Positions 8,337 to 15,374 of a DNA stretch of 58,223 bases are shown here, piece after piece; positions within the stretch are counted from its first letter, which is position 1, and every line of letters starts with the position of its first letter. A program made the position numbers and the translations under genes. The stretch comes from Miniimonas arenae (GTDB lineage Bacteria; Actinomycetota; Actinomycetes; Actinomycetales; Beutenbergiaceae). A model generated the notes under the pieces. The model was not told the DNA's origin. It worked only from the letters and a program-made list of their open reading frames with translations, and did not search any database. The stretch lies in NCBI RefSeq assembly GCF_006351005.1, contig NZ_VENP01000018.1, positions 1 to 58,223 of the forward strand. The letters are read 5' to 3'.

Positions 8337-9251
8337 ATGCTCCAGATCAGCGAGGTCACCAAGTCCTTCGGTCAACGGCGCGTCCTCACCGATGTGTCCT
8401 TCGACGTCGCCCGCGGCCGGCTCACGGGCTTCGTCGGCGGCAACGGCGCCGGCAAGACCACCACGATGCGGATCGTGCTGGGGGTGCTGCACGCCGACTC
8501 CGGCACGGTCTCGCTCGACGGTCACGCGATCGGGGGCGAGGACCTGCGCGGCGTCGGGTACATGCCCGAGGAGCGCGGCCTCTACCCGAAGATGACGGTG
8601 CTGGACCAGCTCGTCTACCTCGCGCGCCTGCACGGCATCGACAAGGCCGGCGCCACCCGCCGCGCCGACGCCCTGCTGGACCGCCTCGGCCTCGCCGAGC
8701 GCCGCAAGGACGCGCTGGAGTCGCTCTCCCTCGGCAACCAGCAGCGCGTCCAGATCGCGGCCGCGCTCGTGCACGACCCGGACGTGCTCATCCTCGACGA
8801 GCCGTTCTCCGGCCTCGACCCGCTGGCCGTCGACGAGGTCGTGACCGTGGTCGCCGAGCACGCCGCCCGCGGCATCCCCGTGCTGTTCTCCTCCCACCAG
8901 CTCGACGTCGTCGAGCGCCTGTGCGACGACGTCGTCGTGATCGCGGGCGGGGCGATCCGCGCTCGCGGCACCCGCGAGGAGCTGCGCGAGCGGTACGCCG
9001 GGGACCGCTGGCGGATGACCGCGACGACCGACGCCGGCTGGGTGCGCACCGTGCCTGGCGTCCGCGTCGAGGAGCTCGCCGGCGTTGCCGTGACCTTCGG
9101 CGCACCCGAGGCGGCGGCGCAGGAGGTCCTGCGCGGCGCCGTCGAGCGCGGGGGTGTCACCGCCTTCGCCCCCGTGCGACCCACGCTCGGGGAGATCTTC
9201 CGCGACGTCGTCGTGGACCACGCCCGCAGCGAGAAGGAGACGGCAGCATGA
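8337..9251 (+). CDS. ABC-2 type exporter, ATP-binding protein
   Basis: This 304-residue ATPase of the NatA/multidrug type shows Walker A GGNGAGKTTT (about 34-43), a signature LSLGNQQR near residue 134, Walker B with VLILDEPFSGLDP near 153, and the H-loop FSSHQLDVVERL. The C-terminal 80 residues form the accessory region typical of DrrA/NatA proteins. The stop overlaps the start of the membrane partner (ATGA), so the two make one exporter. The substrate is not evident; sodium, lipid or drug export are all possible for this family. There is no Shine-Dalgarno sequence at the ATG, and a -10 hexamer six bases upstream points to leaderless initiation. Confidence 0.92.
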   Translation: MLQISEVTKSFGQRRVLTDVSFDVARGRLTGFVGGNGAGKTTTMRIVLGVLHADSGTVSLDGHAIGGEDLRGVGYMPEERGLYPKMTVLDQLVYLARLHGIDKAGATRRADALLDRLGLAERRKDALESLSLGNQQRVQIAAALVHDPDVLILDEPFSGLDPLAVDEVVTVVAEHAARGIPVLFSSHQLDVVERLCDDVVVIAGGAIRARGTREELRERYAGDRWRMTATTDAGWVRTVPGVRVEELAGVAVTFGAPEAAAQEVLRGAVERGGVTAFAPVRPTLGEIFRDVVVDHARSEKETAA

Positions 9252-10438
9252 GCACCCAGGTCAGCACGAACCGGCAGAGCGCGCCCCGCGGATCGACGAC
9301 GCCGACCGACCAGGGCCGGCCCGAGCGCCCGCGTCCGCTCACGACCGCGCAGGCGACGACGCTCGTCGCCGAGCGCGAGATCCTCACGCAGGTGCGCTCG
9401 AGGTCCTTCATCATCTCCACGCTCATCACGGTGGTGCTCATCTTCGGTGGGATCGTGGCGGCCCAGCTCGTCGGCGGCTCCGGCTTCGGCGGCGGGGACA
9501 CCCCGAGCGTCGCGGTGGTCGACGGCGTGCCCACCGACGCGTACGAGGCCGCGGCCGACGCGGGCGCTCTCACTCCCCAGGACGTGCCCGACCGCGCGGC
9601 AGCCGAGGAGCTCCTGCGCGACGGCGACGTCGACGCAGCGCTCGTGCCCTCGGCCCAGGCGCCCGGCGGCTTCGTGGTCCTCGGGCTGGACTCCGAGCCG
9701 GGCTCGGTCGTCACCGCGCTCACGGTGGCGCCGCAGGTCGAGCTGCTCGAGCCGCAGACCACCTCGGACGGCCTGCGCTACCTCGTGGCGCTGGCGTTCG
9801 GGCTCGTGTTCATGATCTCCGCGCTCGGCTCGGGCTCGATGATCATGCAGAACACGATCACGGAGAAGCAGTCCCGGATCGTCGAGATCCTGCTCGCCGC
9901 CGTGCCGGCCCGCGCGCTGCTGGCGGGCAAGATCCTGGGCAACTCCGTGATCGGGGTCGGCAACGCCGTCGTGATGGCGGCCGCCGCCGCGCTCGGGCTC
10001 GTCGTCACCGGTCAGACCGAGCTGCTGGACATGCTCACCGCGCCGATGGTCTGGTTCGTCGTGTTCTTCGTCTTCGGGTTCGTGCTGGTCGCGAGCATCT
10101 TCGCGGCGGGCGCCTCGCTCGTCTCGCGCCAGGAGGACGCCGGCTCGGTGATGACCCCGGCGATGATGCTCATCATGATCCCGTACTTCGGGGTCGCCTT
10201 CTTCGGTACCAACGCCACGGTGATGACCGTGCTCAGCTACGTCCCGTTCAGCGCCCCGGTGGCGATGCCGACCCGGCTGTTCTTCGGCGATGCCGTGTGG
10301 TGGGAGCCCCTGGCCTCCCTCGCGATTCTCGTGCTGTGCACGCTCGCCGTGGTCGCCGTCGCCGCGAGGATCTACACCGGGTCGCTGCTGCGGACCGGCG
10401 CGCGGGTCAAGGTGCGCGACGCCCTGCGCGGGGAGTGA
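9248..10438 (+). CDS. ABC-2 type exporter, permease protein
   Basis: This 396-residue membrane partner of the upstream ATPase starts at an ATG overlapping the ATPase stop. The first 50 residues are cytoplasmic, Pro/Arg-rich and include a TTLVAEREILTQVRSRSF coupling-helix-like segment. One membrane helix (about 55-80) leads to a large extracytoplasmic loop, and five further helices span about 180-375 with the family motif GSMIMQNTITEKQSRIVEILLAAVPARALLAGK split across loops. This topology is that of NatB/ABC-2 permeases. It ends 30 bases before a convergent gene, with a candidate hairpin in between. Confidence 0.9.
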   Translation: MSTQVSTNRQSAPRGSTTPTDQGRPERPRPLTTAQATTLVAEREILTQVRSRSFIISTLITVVLIFGGIVAAQLVGGSGFGGGDTPSVAVVDGVPTDAYEAAADAGALTPQDVPDRAAAEELLRDGDVDAALVPSAQAPGGFVVLGLDSEPGSVVTALTVAPQVELLEPQTTSDGLRYLVALAFGLVFMISALGSGSMIMQNTITEKQSRIVEILLAAVPARALLAGKILGNSVIGVGNAVVMAAAAALGLVVTGQTELLDMLTAPMVWFVVFFVFGFVLVASIFAAGASLVSRQEDAGSVMTPAMMLIMIPYFGVAFFGTNATVMTVLSYVPFSAPVAMPTRLFFGDAVWWEPLASLAILVLCTLAVVAVAARIYTGSLLRTGARVKVRDALRGE

Positions 10439-10454
10439 GCCGGAGCGGACCGGA

Positions 10455-10493
10455 GGTGGCCGGGCGACTCAGCGCAGGAGGAGCCCGGCCACC
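10455..10493. terminator. Hairpin between convergent genes
   Basis: Arms GGTGGCCGGGC (10455-10465) and its exact complement (10483-10493) lie 16 bases after the permease stop and overlap the last codons of the convergent DUF456 gene. It could serve transcripts from both sides. Confidence 0.5.
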
Positions 10494-10951
10494 CAGGCCG
10501 TCGCCACGATCAGCGAGGCGGCGAGCTCGACGAGGATCGTGAGGCCGCTGGCCTTCATGGACGCCACCGTCGAGCGCCACGCTGCGGCGTGCTGGCGCCG
10601 CCGGACCCGCTCGGCGAGGTACACACCGAGCGGGAAGCCGATGAACACCCCGACCACCGGGATGACGAAGAAGCCGACGACGCCGATAACTGCGCCGATC
10701 AGCGTCGAGGAGCTCGGCACCCCCTGGCGCTGCAGGTAGCGTCCCGCGACGACGAGCTTGACCACCATCGCCACGAGCGTGAGCACGACGGCGAGCACCG
10801 CCACGGTCCACCCGACCCGCCCACCCGTGACCACGCCCCAGACGGCGACGGCGCCGCCGACCATCGTGGCGCCGGGCAGCACCTGGACGACGACGCCCAC
10901 CAGGCCGACGAGGATGACGATCCCGACGAGGACGTCACCCCAGACCGGCAC
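10469..10951 (-). CDS. DUF456 family membrane protein
   Basis: This 160-residue integral membrane protein has the DUF456 pattern. An N-terminal GLVGVVVQVLPGATMVGGA segment and a central glycine-rich helix pair (GAVIGVVGFFVIPVVGVFIG) are separated by polar turns, giving about five membrane segments. DUF456 has no established function. It lies 9 bases downstream of another small membrane protein gene on the same strand, so the two are probably co-transcribed. The GVHIGFPLG-like stretch before the C-terminal Arg-rich segment is typical of the family. Confidence 0.75.
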   Translation of the reverse strand: MPVWGDVLVGIVILVGLVGVVVQVLPGATMVGGAVAVWGVVTGGRVGWTVAVLAVVLTLVAMVVKLVVAGRYLQRQGVPSSSTLIGAVIGVVGFFVIPVVGVFIGFPLGVYLAERVRRRQHAAAWRSTVASMKASGLTILVELAASLIVATAWVAGLLLR

Positions 10952-10960
10952 CGTCAGCCC

Positions 10961-11311
10961 TCAGCTCTCACCCGACCACAGCACCGCGAGGAACACGTTG
11001 ACGACGATGAGCCCGGCCATCCCGCCGAGCCAGCCCTTCGTCACGCGCTCGGGCTGGTTCTTCCCGACGATGCCGAGGGCGAGGACGACCACGGCGATCA
11101 CGAGCTTGATCCCGAGCTTGACGTAGTTGAGGTCCCAGCCCTGGGCGCCGCCGATGCCCGTCACCGCGAGGCCCGTGGCCAGCGCGAGGTACAGCCCGTG
11201 CAGCACACCGCTCAGGATGCGCGGCTGCTTCATGGTGGCGAGGAGGGCGCCGAGGGAGATGGCCCAGCCGATCAGGTGGAGGGCGATGAGGATGCCGACG
11301 AGCACGTGCAT
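10961..11311 (-). CDS. Small membrane protein of unknown function
   Basis: This 116-residue protein has four predicted membrane helices (about 3-25, 35-57, 68-88, 96-113) and almost no extramembrane sequence. It resembles small conserved actinobacterial membrane proteins with a His in the first helix (IALHLIGWAISLG) and an Asn in the last (LIVVNVFLAVLW), but I cannot assign a function. The ATG at 11311 is preceded at exactly six bases by TAGGGT, suggesting a leaderless transcript that continues into the DUF456 gene. Confidence 0.7.
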   Translation of the reverse strand: MHVLVGILIALHLIGWAISLGALLATMKQPRILSGVLHGLYLALATGLAVTGIGGAQGWDLNYVKLGIKLVIAVVVLALGIVGKNQPERVTKGWLGGMAGLIVVNVFLAVLWSGES

Positions 11312-11323
11312 GGCTCGACCCTA
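11312..11323 (-). promoter_or_regulatory. Putative leaderless -10 element
   Basis: On the minus strand TAGGGT (complement of 11318-11323) is separated by six bases from the ATG at 11311, matching the pattern at other genes here. Confidence 0.45.
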
Positions 11324-11327
11324 ACCG

Positions 11328-12053
11328 TCACAGCAGCCGCCGCTGCGCCGCCCACCGGGTGAGCTCGTGCCGCGAGGAGAGCTGCAGCTTGCGCAGCACC
11401 GCCGAGACGTGCGTCTCGACCGTCTTGATCGAGATGAACAGCTCCCCCGCCACCTCGCGGTAGGACCGCCCGCGCGCGATGAGCCGCATCACCTCGCGCT
11501 CGCGGGCGGTGAGGCGGTCGAGCTCGTGGTCGTCGACGGCCTCCTGCGCGCCCGCCCCGGTCGCGCCGAACGCGTCGAGCACGAAGCCCGCCAGGCGGGG
11601 AGAGAACACGGCGTCGCCGCCGGCCACCCGCACCACGGCGTCCGAGAGCGCCTCGGGGCTGATCGACTTCGTGACGTAGCCGCGTGCGCCGGCCCGGATG
11701 ACGGCGACGACGTCCTCTGCCGCGTCGGACACGGACAGCGCGAGCATCCGCACGCGCGGCTCGGTGCGCACGAGGTCGGCGCAGGCCCGCGCCACCTCGG
11801 CCCCGCCCCCGCCGTCGCCGCCGGGCAGGTGCACGTCGAGGAGCACGACGGCGGGCCGCGCCTCGTGCACGACGCGCACCGCAGTCGGCACGTCGGCCGC
11901 CTCGCCGACCACCCGCACGCGCGAGTCCAGGCTCGCGCGTACCCCGGTGCGGAACATGTCGTGGTCGTCCACGAGCACGACGGTGACGGGCAGCGCCAGC
12001 CCGACCGGCCCGTCCGGTCCTGGTGCTGATCCTGGTCCTGGGGCCGTGCTCAC
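11328..12053 (-). CDS. LuxR-family response regulator (LiaR/NarL-like)
   Basis: This 241-residue regulator carries a receiver domain with VVLVDDHDMFRTG and Asp73 in LLDVHLPGG. A C-terminal LuxR helix-turn-helix (LTAREREVMRLIARGRSYREVA ... ISIKTVETHVSAVLRKLQ) follows. The receiver has a Gly-rich insertion right after the phosphorylation site (GGDGGGGAEVARACAD), longer than in typical NarL proteins. Its ATG overlaps the stop of the PspC-domain kinase (ATGA), so the pair is co-translated. With the divergent PspC/LiaF-like gene at 13513 the arrangement resembles LiaFSR-type envelope-stress systems. Confidence 0.9.
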   Translation of the reverse strand: MSTAPGPGSAPGPDGPVGLALPVTVVLVDDHDMFRTGVRASLDSRVRVVGEAADVPTAVRVVHEARPAVVLLDVHLPGGDGGGGAEVARACADLVRTEPRVRMLALSVSDAAEDVVAVIRAGARGYVTKSISPEALSDAVVRVAGGDAVFSPRLAGFVLDAFGATGAGAQEAVDDHELDRLTAREREVMRLIARGRSYREVAGELFISIKTVETHVSAVLRKLQLSSRHELTRWAAQRRLL

Positions 12054-13321
12054 GTCTCCTCCTGGTGCTGGGCTGGGGTGAGGTACAGGCGAACCTCCGT
12101 GCCGCCGTCGGGCACGCGCGTCACGCTCGCCTCGCCGCCGCGGCGGTGGAGTCGACCGAGGATCGACTCGCGGACGCCGAACCGGTCGGTCGGGACGTCG
12201 TCGAGCGCGAACCCCGCGCCGTGGTCGCGCACGAACACCTCGACGGCGCGCGGTGAGGCCTCGAGGTAGAGCGAGACGGGCGGGGCGCCGTGCGCGACGG
12301 CGTTGAGCAGGGCCTCACGCGTCGCGGCGAGCAGCGCGGTGGCCGCGTCCTCGGGGAGGTCGTCGGGGGCGACGTCGCCGACGACGACGGTCTCGATCTC
12401 GGGCGCGGTGCCGTCGGGGAAGGTCCGGGTGTCCTCGATGACGGCCACGACCTCGGCGATCGCGGCCGCCAGGGAGGTGGCGGCGGGGGCGCGGTCGTCG
12501 TAGAGCCAGGCGCGCAGGTCGCGCTCCTGGGCGCGCGCCAGCCGGACCACCTCGGGCTCGGTGGACCGGGCCTTGATGAGGGCGAGGGTCTGCAGCACGG
12601 AGTCGTGCAGGTGCGCGGCGATGTCGGCGCGCTCGGACTCGCGCTCGCGCTCGGCGCGCGCGTCGCCGAGCTCGCGGACCAGGCGCAGCCACCACGGCGC
12701 GAGCACGAGGCCGACGCCGCACAGCACCGCGACGGCCGCGAGCGCCGACTGCACGATGACGGCCGGGTCGGCGCGCTGGGTGACCAGGAGCACGGCGCCC
12801 GTGACCGCGATCGCGGCGCCGCCGACCAGCCGCAGCGTGCGCACGCGCCCGCTCGAGCCGCCGCGCCGCGCGTCGAGCTCGCTCCAGGCGAGCAGCGTGC
12901 CCGCCACCAGCAGCAGCACCGGGACGAGCCAGCTCTGGGTGCGGCCCTCGCCCATCCGCGAGGCGAGCAGCAGGGCCGCGACGGCGAGCAGGCCGAGCGC
13001 GACGACGACGTCGCTCAGGCGCAGGCCGCGTCGCCCGGGGGTCGCGGTGAGCGGCTTGGCGACGCGACTCCACACCGCGGGGCGCTCGGCGCGGCCGGTG
13101 CCCTCGGGAATCGTGACCCACCAGAAGACGTAGGCGAGGACGCCGACCCCGCCCAGCAGCGCGGCGCCGACGAACACCGCGCGCACGATCCGCACGTCGG
13201 CGCCGAGGTGCTCGGCGACTCCCGCGGCGACGCCGGCGACCCAGCGACCGCGCGCGGGTCGGCGCAGCGGCGGTCGGGTCGACGCCGGCGCCGCGGGGGC
13301 AGGCGTCGGGGCGGTGGTCAC
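12050..13321 (-). CDS. PspC-domain sensor histidine kinase
   Basis: In this 423-residue kinase the input module is an N-terminal PspC domain (about 20-75, RWVAGVAAGVAEHLGADVRIVRAVF then GGVGVLAYVFWWVTIPEG). Four more membrane helices follow (about 105-215). The DHp region has phospho-acceptor His239 in IAAHLHDSVLQTLALI, and a HATPase_c domain ends the protein (DHGAGFALDDVP, FGVRESILGRL). PspC/LiaS-like kinases respond to envelope damage. The GTG start overlaps no other gene, and the 191-bp gap to the divergent PspC/LiaF-like gene should hold both promoters. The kinase and regulator overlap by 4 bases. Confidence 0.9.
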   Translation of the reverse strand: MTTAPTPAPAAPASTRPPLRRPARGRWVAGVAAGVAEHLGADVRIVRAVFVGAALLGGVGVLAYVFWWVTIPEGTGRAERPAVWSRVAKPLTATPGRRGLRLSDVVVALGLLAVAALLLASRMGEGRTQSWLVPVLLLVAGTLLAWSELDARRGGSSGRVRTLRLVGGAAIAVTGAVLLVTQRADPAVIVQSALAAVAVLCGVGLVLAPWWLRLVRELGDARAERERESERADIAAHLHDSVLQTLALIKARSTEPEVVRLARAQERDLRAWLYDDRAPAATSLAAAIAEVVAVIEDTRTFPDGTAPEIETVVVGDVAPDDLPEDAATALLAATREALLNAVAHGAPPVSLYLEASPRAVEVFVRDHGAGFALDDVPTDRFGVRESILGRLHRRGGEASVTRVPDGGTEVRLYLTPAQHQEET

Positions 13322-13512
13322 CCCTGGATCGTGTCATGCCGACCCACCGCGCGCAGGGGCGCGGGCGTGATCTCCGGTGCGATCCCAGGGTCGGCCTCAG
13401 GGACCTCCCCCACCCGCCTCAGGTTGGACGAGCCGTCGCGGCGCCCGGTGGCCCGCGCAGTTCCGGGGCATCCCCGATGGTCGCGCGTCGCTGCGCCCGG
13501 CAGGGTGGAGCC

Positions 13513-14946
13513 ATGACCTCCACCGGCCCCTCCCCTGACTCGACCGGCACGTCCGGCGCGACCGGCACTTCCGGCCGTCCCGCCGTGACCGACATCGACT
13601 CGTTCTTCGCGTGGGTGCGCAGCCTCGGGGTGACGCGCAGCCAGGAGCGCTGGATCGGCGGCGTCGCCGGCGGGCTCGCCACCCGCTGGAACCTCGACCC
13701 GCTCGTGGTCCGGGGCACATTCGCCGCCTCGATCCTGCTCGGCGGCATCGGCTTCCTCGTCTACGGCCTGGCGTGGGCACTGCTGCCCGAGCCCGACGGC
13801 CGCATCCACGCCCAGGGCGTCCTGCGCGGGAGCGTCGACCAGGCGGTCTGGGGCATCGCCGCGTTCGTCATCGCGGGGCTCGGCCCGGCGAACTGGTTCG
13901 GCCTCGCCGACGGCTGGTTCTGGGGCGTGCTCAAGGGCCTCGGCTGGGCGGCCCTGGCGCTCGGGGTGCTCTGGCTCGTCCAGCAGCACCGTGCCGGGAC
14001 GCTCGGCACCACCGGCTGCTCGCCTGCCTCCACGCCCACCTCCGCGAGCCCACCGCCCGGCTCGACCACGACCGGGCCGGCGCCGTTCGCGACGGCGAGC
14101 TCGCCGTCGGGCACGACGTCCGAGGGCGCACCCGCCGGTGCGACGACGTCGCCGACCTGGGGCTCGCCCGAGCCGCCGGTCCCCGTGGCCGGCGACGTCA
14201 CGGACGCGCCCGCCCCGGCCTCTGCGCCCGCGCCGGCGCCGGTCCCGGCACCGGCGCCGGGACCGACGACGCAGCCGCACCCGAAGAAGGCGCGCCCCGG
14301 CCCCGGCGGCGTCACCGTGGCCCTCGTGCTCGGCGCGGCGGGCCTCACCGCGGCGGCCCTGCTCATCGCCGACCGCACGGGCGCCCTCGACGTCACGCGC
14401 GCCGTCGTCATCGGTGCCGTGCTGGCCGTGCTTGGCCTCGGCATCGTGGTCTCGGGCATCCGCGGCCGCCGCGGGGGCGCGCTCAGCACGCTCGCGATCG
14501 TCGGCCTCGTCCTCGCCCCCGCGTCGCTGGCCCAGCAGGACGCGCTCGGCGTCGACTGGGACGGTCCCACGTCGTTCTCCTCGACCGAGCTCACGCCCAC
14601 CTCCCGCGCCGCAGCCGAGGACGGCGTGCGCGTGATCGCCGGGAACGCCGTCGTCGACCTCACCGAGGTCCCGCTCACGGGCGACCCCGTCGTGGTGCCC
14701 ATCCGGGTGGGCGCGGGCGAGGCCGTCGTGACGATCCCCGAGGACGCCGCCGTCCGTGCCGACGTGTCCATCGGCGCCGGCGAGGTCGTCTGGGACGTCG
14801 AGGGAGCCCCGCGCACCGTCGACGACGACGGCGTGGGCCGCACCCTCACCTACCGCACCACCGCAGCCGACGACGGCGAGGCCCAGCTGGTCCTCGACGT
14901 GCAGGTCGGCGCGGGTACCGTCACGATCCAGGGAGCCTCCTCATGA
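13513..14946 (+). CDS. PspC-domain / LiaF-like membrane protein
   Basis: This 477-residue protein has an N-terminal PspC domain (about 40-95, ERWIGGVAGGLATRWNLDPLVVRG then GGIGFLVYGLAWALLPEPDG). One or two further helices and a long Pro/Ala/Ser/Thr linker (about 170-255) follow, then four membrane helices (about 265-345). The C-terminal beta-rich domain has the repeated V-G-A-G-E-A/V-V-V pattern (IRVGAGEAVVTIPEDA and SIGAGEVVWDVEG) of LiaF-type 'cell-wall-active antibiotics response' domains. It is divergent from a PspC-domain kinase and its regulator. A role as the membrane modulator or output of that system is inferred from this context. The frame runs upstream without a stop, but the ATG at 13513 with GGTGGAG before it fits the PspC domain. 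Confidence 0.82.
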   Translation: MTSTGPSPDSTGTSGATGTSGRPAVTDIDSFFAWVRSLGVTRSQERWIGGVAGGLATRWNLDPLVVRGTFAASILLGGIGFLVYGLAWALLPEPDGRIHAQGVLRGSVDQAVWGIAAFVIAGLGPANWFGLADGWFWGVLKGLGWAALALGVLWLVQQHRAGTLGTTGCSPASTPTSASPPPGSTTTGPAPFATASSPSGTTSEGAPAGATTSPTWGSPEPPVPVAGDVTDAPAPASAPAPAPVPAPAPGPTTQPHPKKARPGPGGVTVALVLGAAGLTAAALLIADRTGALDVTRAVVIGAVLAVLGLGIVVSGIRGRRGGALSTLAIVGLVLAPASLAQQDALGVDWDGPTSFSSTELTPTSRAAAEDGVRVIAGNAVVDLTEVPLTGDPVVVPIRVGAGEAVVTIPEDAAVRADVSIGAGEVVWDVEGAPRTVDDDGVGRTLTYRTTAADDGEAQLVLDVQVGAGTVTIQGASS

Positions 14947-15257
14947 CCTCGCCCCTCGAGCCCGACGCGGGCGCGGCGCCTGCGACCGCACCGACCCCGC
15001 CGACCACGCCGCCGACCACGCCGCCGACCACGCCGCCGACGACTCCGGCCGCACGGCCGGAACGCCCGGCCCGCTCCGTCCCCCGCACGGGCACCGTCCT
15101 ATGGGGCGTGATCGTCCTCGGACTCGGACTCCTCGTGGTCGCGACCGCGGCCGGATACGCCATCGACCTCCAGCTCGCGGCGATCGTCGGGCTCGTGGTC
15201 GCCGGCGTGGCGCTGCTGCTGGCGGCGGTGGTGGGCGCGGCCCGCGGTCGTCGCTAG
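14943..15257 (+). CDS. Small membrane protein with PPTT repeats
   Basis: This 104-residue protein overlaps the end of the LiaF-like gene by 4 bases (ATGA). Residues 1-50 are a Pro/Thr/Ala tail that includes four tandem PPTT units. Residues about 52-73 and 77-97 form two membrane helices ending in a short Arg-rich tail. No family could be assigned. Its tight coupling to the PspC/LiaF-like gene suggests a part in the same envelope function. Confidence 0.7.
   Translation: MTSPLEPDAGAAPATAPTPPTTPPTTPPTTPPTTPAARPERPARSVPRTGTVLWGVIVLGLGLLVVATAAGYAIDLQLAAIVGLVVAGVALLLAAVVGAARGRR
15001..15036. repeat. 12-bp in-frame tandem repeat
   Basis: Three exact copies of CGACCACGCCGC, with a partial fourth, encode the PPTT repeats of the small membrane protein. 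As the unit is four codons, copy-number change would stay in frame. Confidence 0.7.
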
Positions 15258-15374
15258 CCGCCCGCGGTTGCCTTCTCGTCGCCCCTTCTGTGCGAGGGAC
15301 CTCAGCCGCTACGGTAGGGCACACGGCACGTACCGGTCGGGGGGCCCTGAGTCGTGAGCACCGGAAGGCCCCGC

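Noticed and set aside
6321-9221. Very long minus-strand open frame (966 codons) opposite aceB and the ABC ATPase
   Set aside because: It is the Arg/Gly/Val-rich shadow usual in very high-GC DNA; the opposite strand encodes recognisable enzymes and this frame has no family motifs.
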